Assembly: GCA_035271585.1 (NCBI GenBank)
Contig: DATERL010000085.1
Coordinates: forward strand, 1 to 64,000
Length of the DNA stretch: 64,000 bases
DNA from: Roseimarinus sp035271585
GTDB taxonomy: Bacteria; Bacteroidota; Bacteroidia; Bacteroidales; Prolixibacteraceae
Direction: 5' to 3'
Of the stretch, positions 62,045 through 64,000 are shown piece after piece (the stretch's first letter is position 1; each line of letters begins with the position of its first letter). A model generated the notes under the pieces. It searched no databases. It was not told the DNA's origin and saw only the letters and a list, made by a program, of their open reading frames with translations. The translations under genes were made by a program, and so were the position numbers.

Positions 62045-62887
62045 ATGAAAATAGTTTACACGGTTTCCGCGTTGAAGGAATCGATTAATCACCACAGGCA
62101 AAATAGCGGCTCAGTTGGTTTTGTTCCAACAATGGGAGCATTGCACGAGGGACACATATCATTGGTACGCCAAGCGGCATCAAAAAACAGTTTTGTGGTG
62201 GTAAGTATTTTTGTTAATCCTACTCAATTTAACGATAAAGAAGACCTAAAAAAGTATCCACGCGACCTAAATTCCGATATAAAGCTATTAGAAGGGACTG
62301 GTTGTAATTTGGTTTTTGCTCCAAAGGCCGACGAAGTTTATCCCGAAACCGACAAGCGTATTTTCGAATTTGGAGATCTTGGCGCAGTTATGGAGGGGGA
62401 ACATCGCCCAGGACATTTTAATGGGGTTGCCCAAGTAGTAAGCAAACTCTTCGACATGGTTATGCCCGACAGAGCTTACTTTGGCAAAAAAGATTTCCAG
62501 CAATTGGCTATAATTAAAAACATGGTAAAGCAGCTGAATTTGCCCATCGAAATTATACCCTGCGATATTGTTCGCGAAACCGATGGTTTGGCCATGAGCT
62601 CGCGTAACGTTCGCTTAACATCTAAAGAACGAGAAAGTGCATTAGCGATTTCAAAAACCCTATTTGATGCAATTAAGCAATCGAAAAACAAATCGGTAAG
62701 CGAAGTGAAAAAATGGGTAATTGAAACCATAAATAATACACCCTATCTTAAAATTGAATATTTTGATATTGTTGATGATAACACACTCGCCACCCTATCG
62801 GACTGGGAAGAAACACGCAACAAAACAGGATGCATAGCTGTTATGTGTGGTAATGTTAGATTAATTGATAACGTAAGCTTTTCATAA
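62045..62887 (+). CDS. panC: Pantothenate synthetase
   Basis: Joins pantoate and beta-alanine with ATP. The 280 residues contain PTMGALHEGHISLV (HIGH-like), VVSIFVNPTQFN, EGEHRPGHFNGVAQVV, FGKKDFQQL and MSSRNVRL (KMSKS-like). panD, which supplies beta-alanine, starts 1 bp after the stop codon, so the two are one unit for vitamin B5 synthesis. Confidence 0.98.
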   Translation: MKIVYTVSALKESINHHRQNSGSVGFVPTMGALHEGHISLVRQAASKNSFVVVSIFVNPTQFNDKEDLKKYPRDLNSDIKLLEGTGCNLVFAPKADEVYPETDKRIFEFGDLGAVMEGEHRPGHFNGVAQVVSKLFDMVMPDRAYFGKKDFQQLAIIKNMVKQLNLPIEIIPCDIVRETDGLAMSSRNVRLTSKERESALAISKTLFDAIKQSKNKSVSEVKKWVIETINNTPYLKIEYFDIVDDNTLATLSDWEETRNKTGCIAVMCGNVRLIDNVSFS

Positions 62888-62888
62888 A

Positions 62889-63239
62889 ATGTTTATTGAA
62901 ATTTGTAAATCAAAAATACACAAGGTTAGGGTAACCGAAGCCAACCTGCAATATGTAGGAAGCATTACTATTGACGAAGATTTAATGGATGCTGCCAACC
63001 TTATTGAAAATGAAAAAGTGCAGGTAGTAAATATTAATAATGGTGAACGGCTCGAAACCTATGTGATAAAAGGAGAACGCGCAAGTGGCACCATCTGTTT
63101 AAATGGACCCGCTGCCCGCAAGGTTGCTGTCAACGATATTGTGATTATTATGTCCTATGCCACAATGGACTTTGAAGAGGCTAAAAAATTCAAACCATCA
63201 ATCGTTTTTCCAAATATTGAAACCAATTCATTGATTTAA
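62889..63239 (+). CDS. panD: Aspartate 1-decarboxylase
   Basis: Makes beta-alanine from aspartate. A 116-residue pyruvoyl-dependent enzyme: self-cleavage occurs between Gly24 and Ser25 in QYVGSITID. NGERLETYVIKGERASGTI and LNGPAARKV complete the family pattern. Directly downstream of panC and followed by a strong terminator. Confidence 0.97.
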   Translation: MFIEICKSKIHKVRVTEANLQYVGSITIDEDLMDAANLIENEKVQVVNINNGERLETYVIKGERASGTICLNGPAARKVAVNDIVIIMSYATMDFEEAKKFKPSIVFPNIETNSLI

Positions 63240-63260
63240 TATTTTCAGTATTTCCTATCA

Positions 63261-63302
63261 TAAAAGCAGCGGGTACATTTTAAAATGTACCCGCTGCTTT
63301 TA
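63261..63302. terminator. Perfect palindromic bidirectional terminator
   Basis: A 42-bp perfect palindrome centred on ACATTTTAAAATGT with GC-rich arms (GCAGCGGGTA/TACCCGCTGC) and T-runs on both strands, between convergent panD and sufD. Confidence 0.93.
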
Positions 63303-63317
63303 TCAGTGCTTTTGTCA

Positions 63318-64000
63318 TTATTTCTTTTTGTGAAATGAACAGTTCTGGCAAGGGCCCAACTCTCCCCGCAATCGTCGATTCACCAATTCTCCTAAGCGTT
63401 GGCGTAAAACGGGTACACCAATTTGTAAAAGTACTTCGTCGGCAAAAGCGAACATAATCATCAAACGGGCTTCTTTTTCGCTTATACCACGGGTGCGCAG
63501 GTAAAACAGCGCTTCCTCGTCAATTCGGCCAACAGTTGCACCATGGCTACAACGTACATCGTCGGCATCAATTACCAAACGCGGCTTGGTAAACATTTGA
63601 GCATTTTCGCTTAGTAATACGTTGTTGTTTTGCTGAAATGCTTCAGTTTTTTGGGCATCACGAAAAACATTTATCTGACCCGTAAAAACTCCAACCGACT
63701 CGTCGTCGAGGATATTTTTATACAATTGACTGCTGGTACAATTTGGTAAAACATGATCGACCGAAGTAAAATTATCGACATGTTGTTTATTGTCGGTAAA
63801 ACTCAAACCATTCATATTTGCATGGGCAAACTGACCGTTCAATTTCATTTTTAGATTATTGCGAACAATACCGCCATTAAGGGTAATCACATCGCTATCG
63901 ATACGTGAATTATCGCCAATTTCGCCAAAAAAGTTGGTAATATTTACCGCACCATTGTGCTGATTTTGTAATGAATAAAAACCAAAACGAGCATCTTTAT
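63318..64000 (-). CDS. sufD: Fe-S cluster assembly protein SufD, C-terminal part (partial)
   Basis: The frame is open through the right edge of the window, so the N-terminus is missing; about 227 residues are visible. The beta-helix core (ITLNGGIVRNNLKMKLNGQ, HVDNFTSVDHVLPNCTS, YKNILDDESVGVFTGQI) is followed by the C-terminal helical part DVRCSHGATVGRIDEEALFY and SRGISEKEAR-like RTRGISEKEARLMIMF, typical of SufD of the SufBC2D scaffold. It lies convergent with panD; sufB and sufC are expected upstream, outside the window. Confidence 0.95.
   Translation of the reverse strand, partial: KDARFGFYSLQNQHNGAVNITNFFGEIGDNSRIDSDVITLNGGIVRNNLKMKLNGQFAHANMNGLSFTDNKQHVDNFTSVDHVLPNCTSSQLYKNILDDESVGVFTGQINVFRDAQKTEAFQQNNNVLLSENAQMFTKPRLVIDADDVRCSHGATVGRIDEEALFYLRTRGISEKEARLMIMFAFADEVLLQIGVPVLRQRLGELVNRRLRGELGPCQNCSFHKKK

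Overview
The window is a stretch of a Bacteroidota chromosome, most likely Bacteroidales/Marinilabiliales-like; the genus cannot be resolved from the sequence alone. The evidence is a type IX secretion pair (SprE/PorW and PorX), a TonB-dependent receptor paired with a DUF4249 lipoprotein, eukaryote-like type 2 IleRS, long Bacteroidota-style lipoproteins and OmpA/TSP3 proteins, TAnnTTTG-type -7 promoter boxes, and near absence of Shine-Dalgarno sequences. No prophage, insertion sequence or CRISPR array is visible; it reads as core genome with a few accessory features.

Layout. 1-3.3 kb: xylose catabolism (end of xylB, xylA, sugar symporter). 3.4-12 kb: OmpA-family protein with six exact 90-bp TSP3 repeats, sprE/porW, porX, and a GDP-mannose pyrophosphorylase. 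12-15.5 kb (minus): DUF4249 lipoprotein and TonB-dependent receptor. 15.6-15.8 kb: remnant of a LytTR-type protein. 16-20.6 kb: ileS, a DksA-like gene, lspA. 20.7-20.9 kb: tRNA with CAU anticodon and a tRNA fragment beside a hairpin. 21.2-27.3 kb (minus): atpBEFHAG with an AtpI-like gene and a bactofilin upstream. 27.4-34.5 kb: rpmF-yceD, small membrane proteins, metF, pgk, an RRM protein, mrp, an alkyltransferase-like gene and a metallo-hydrolase. 34.7-43.5 kb: Na/Pi cotransporter, ECF sigma factor, a lipoprotein ending in lysines followed by two YkuD proteins and an unknown protein, then an FtsX-type permease and a flippase-like membrane protein. 43.6-54.6 kb: ksgA, mgtE, purH, the rod-shape set mreBCD-mrdA-rodA, and a KamA-family radical SAM enzyme. 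54.6-57.9 kb (minus): thrS-infC-rpmI-rplT. 58.4-64 kb: DPP4-type peptidase, tRNA-Val with a rearranged duplicate, a half-length GT5 protein, panC-panD, and the 3' part of sufD.

How the genes work together. The plus-strand mre cluster is a complete elongasome core without MreB paralogs. The atp genes form one transcription unit lacking beta and epsilon, which must lie elsewhere. sprE and porX are consecutive, pairing a T9SS structural lipoprotein with its response regulator. thrS-infC-rpmI-rplT is the classical translation operon, and here infC appears to start at an AUA codon behind a perfect Shine-Dalgarno.

Most notable: IleRS carries a swapped HIGH motif (GIHH) of the kind linked to very high mupirocin resistance; infC has an AUA start with AAGGAGG; a Lys-terminated helical lipoprotein sits next to two YkuD enzymes and may be a Braun-lipoprotein-like outer-membrane tether; and the same TCCGTC-N4-GACGGA hairpin is fused to broken tRNA copies at two places 40 kb apart.
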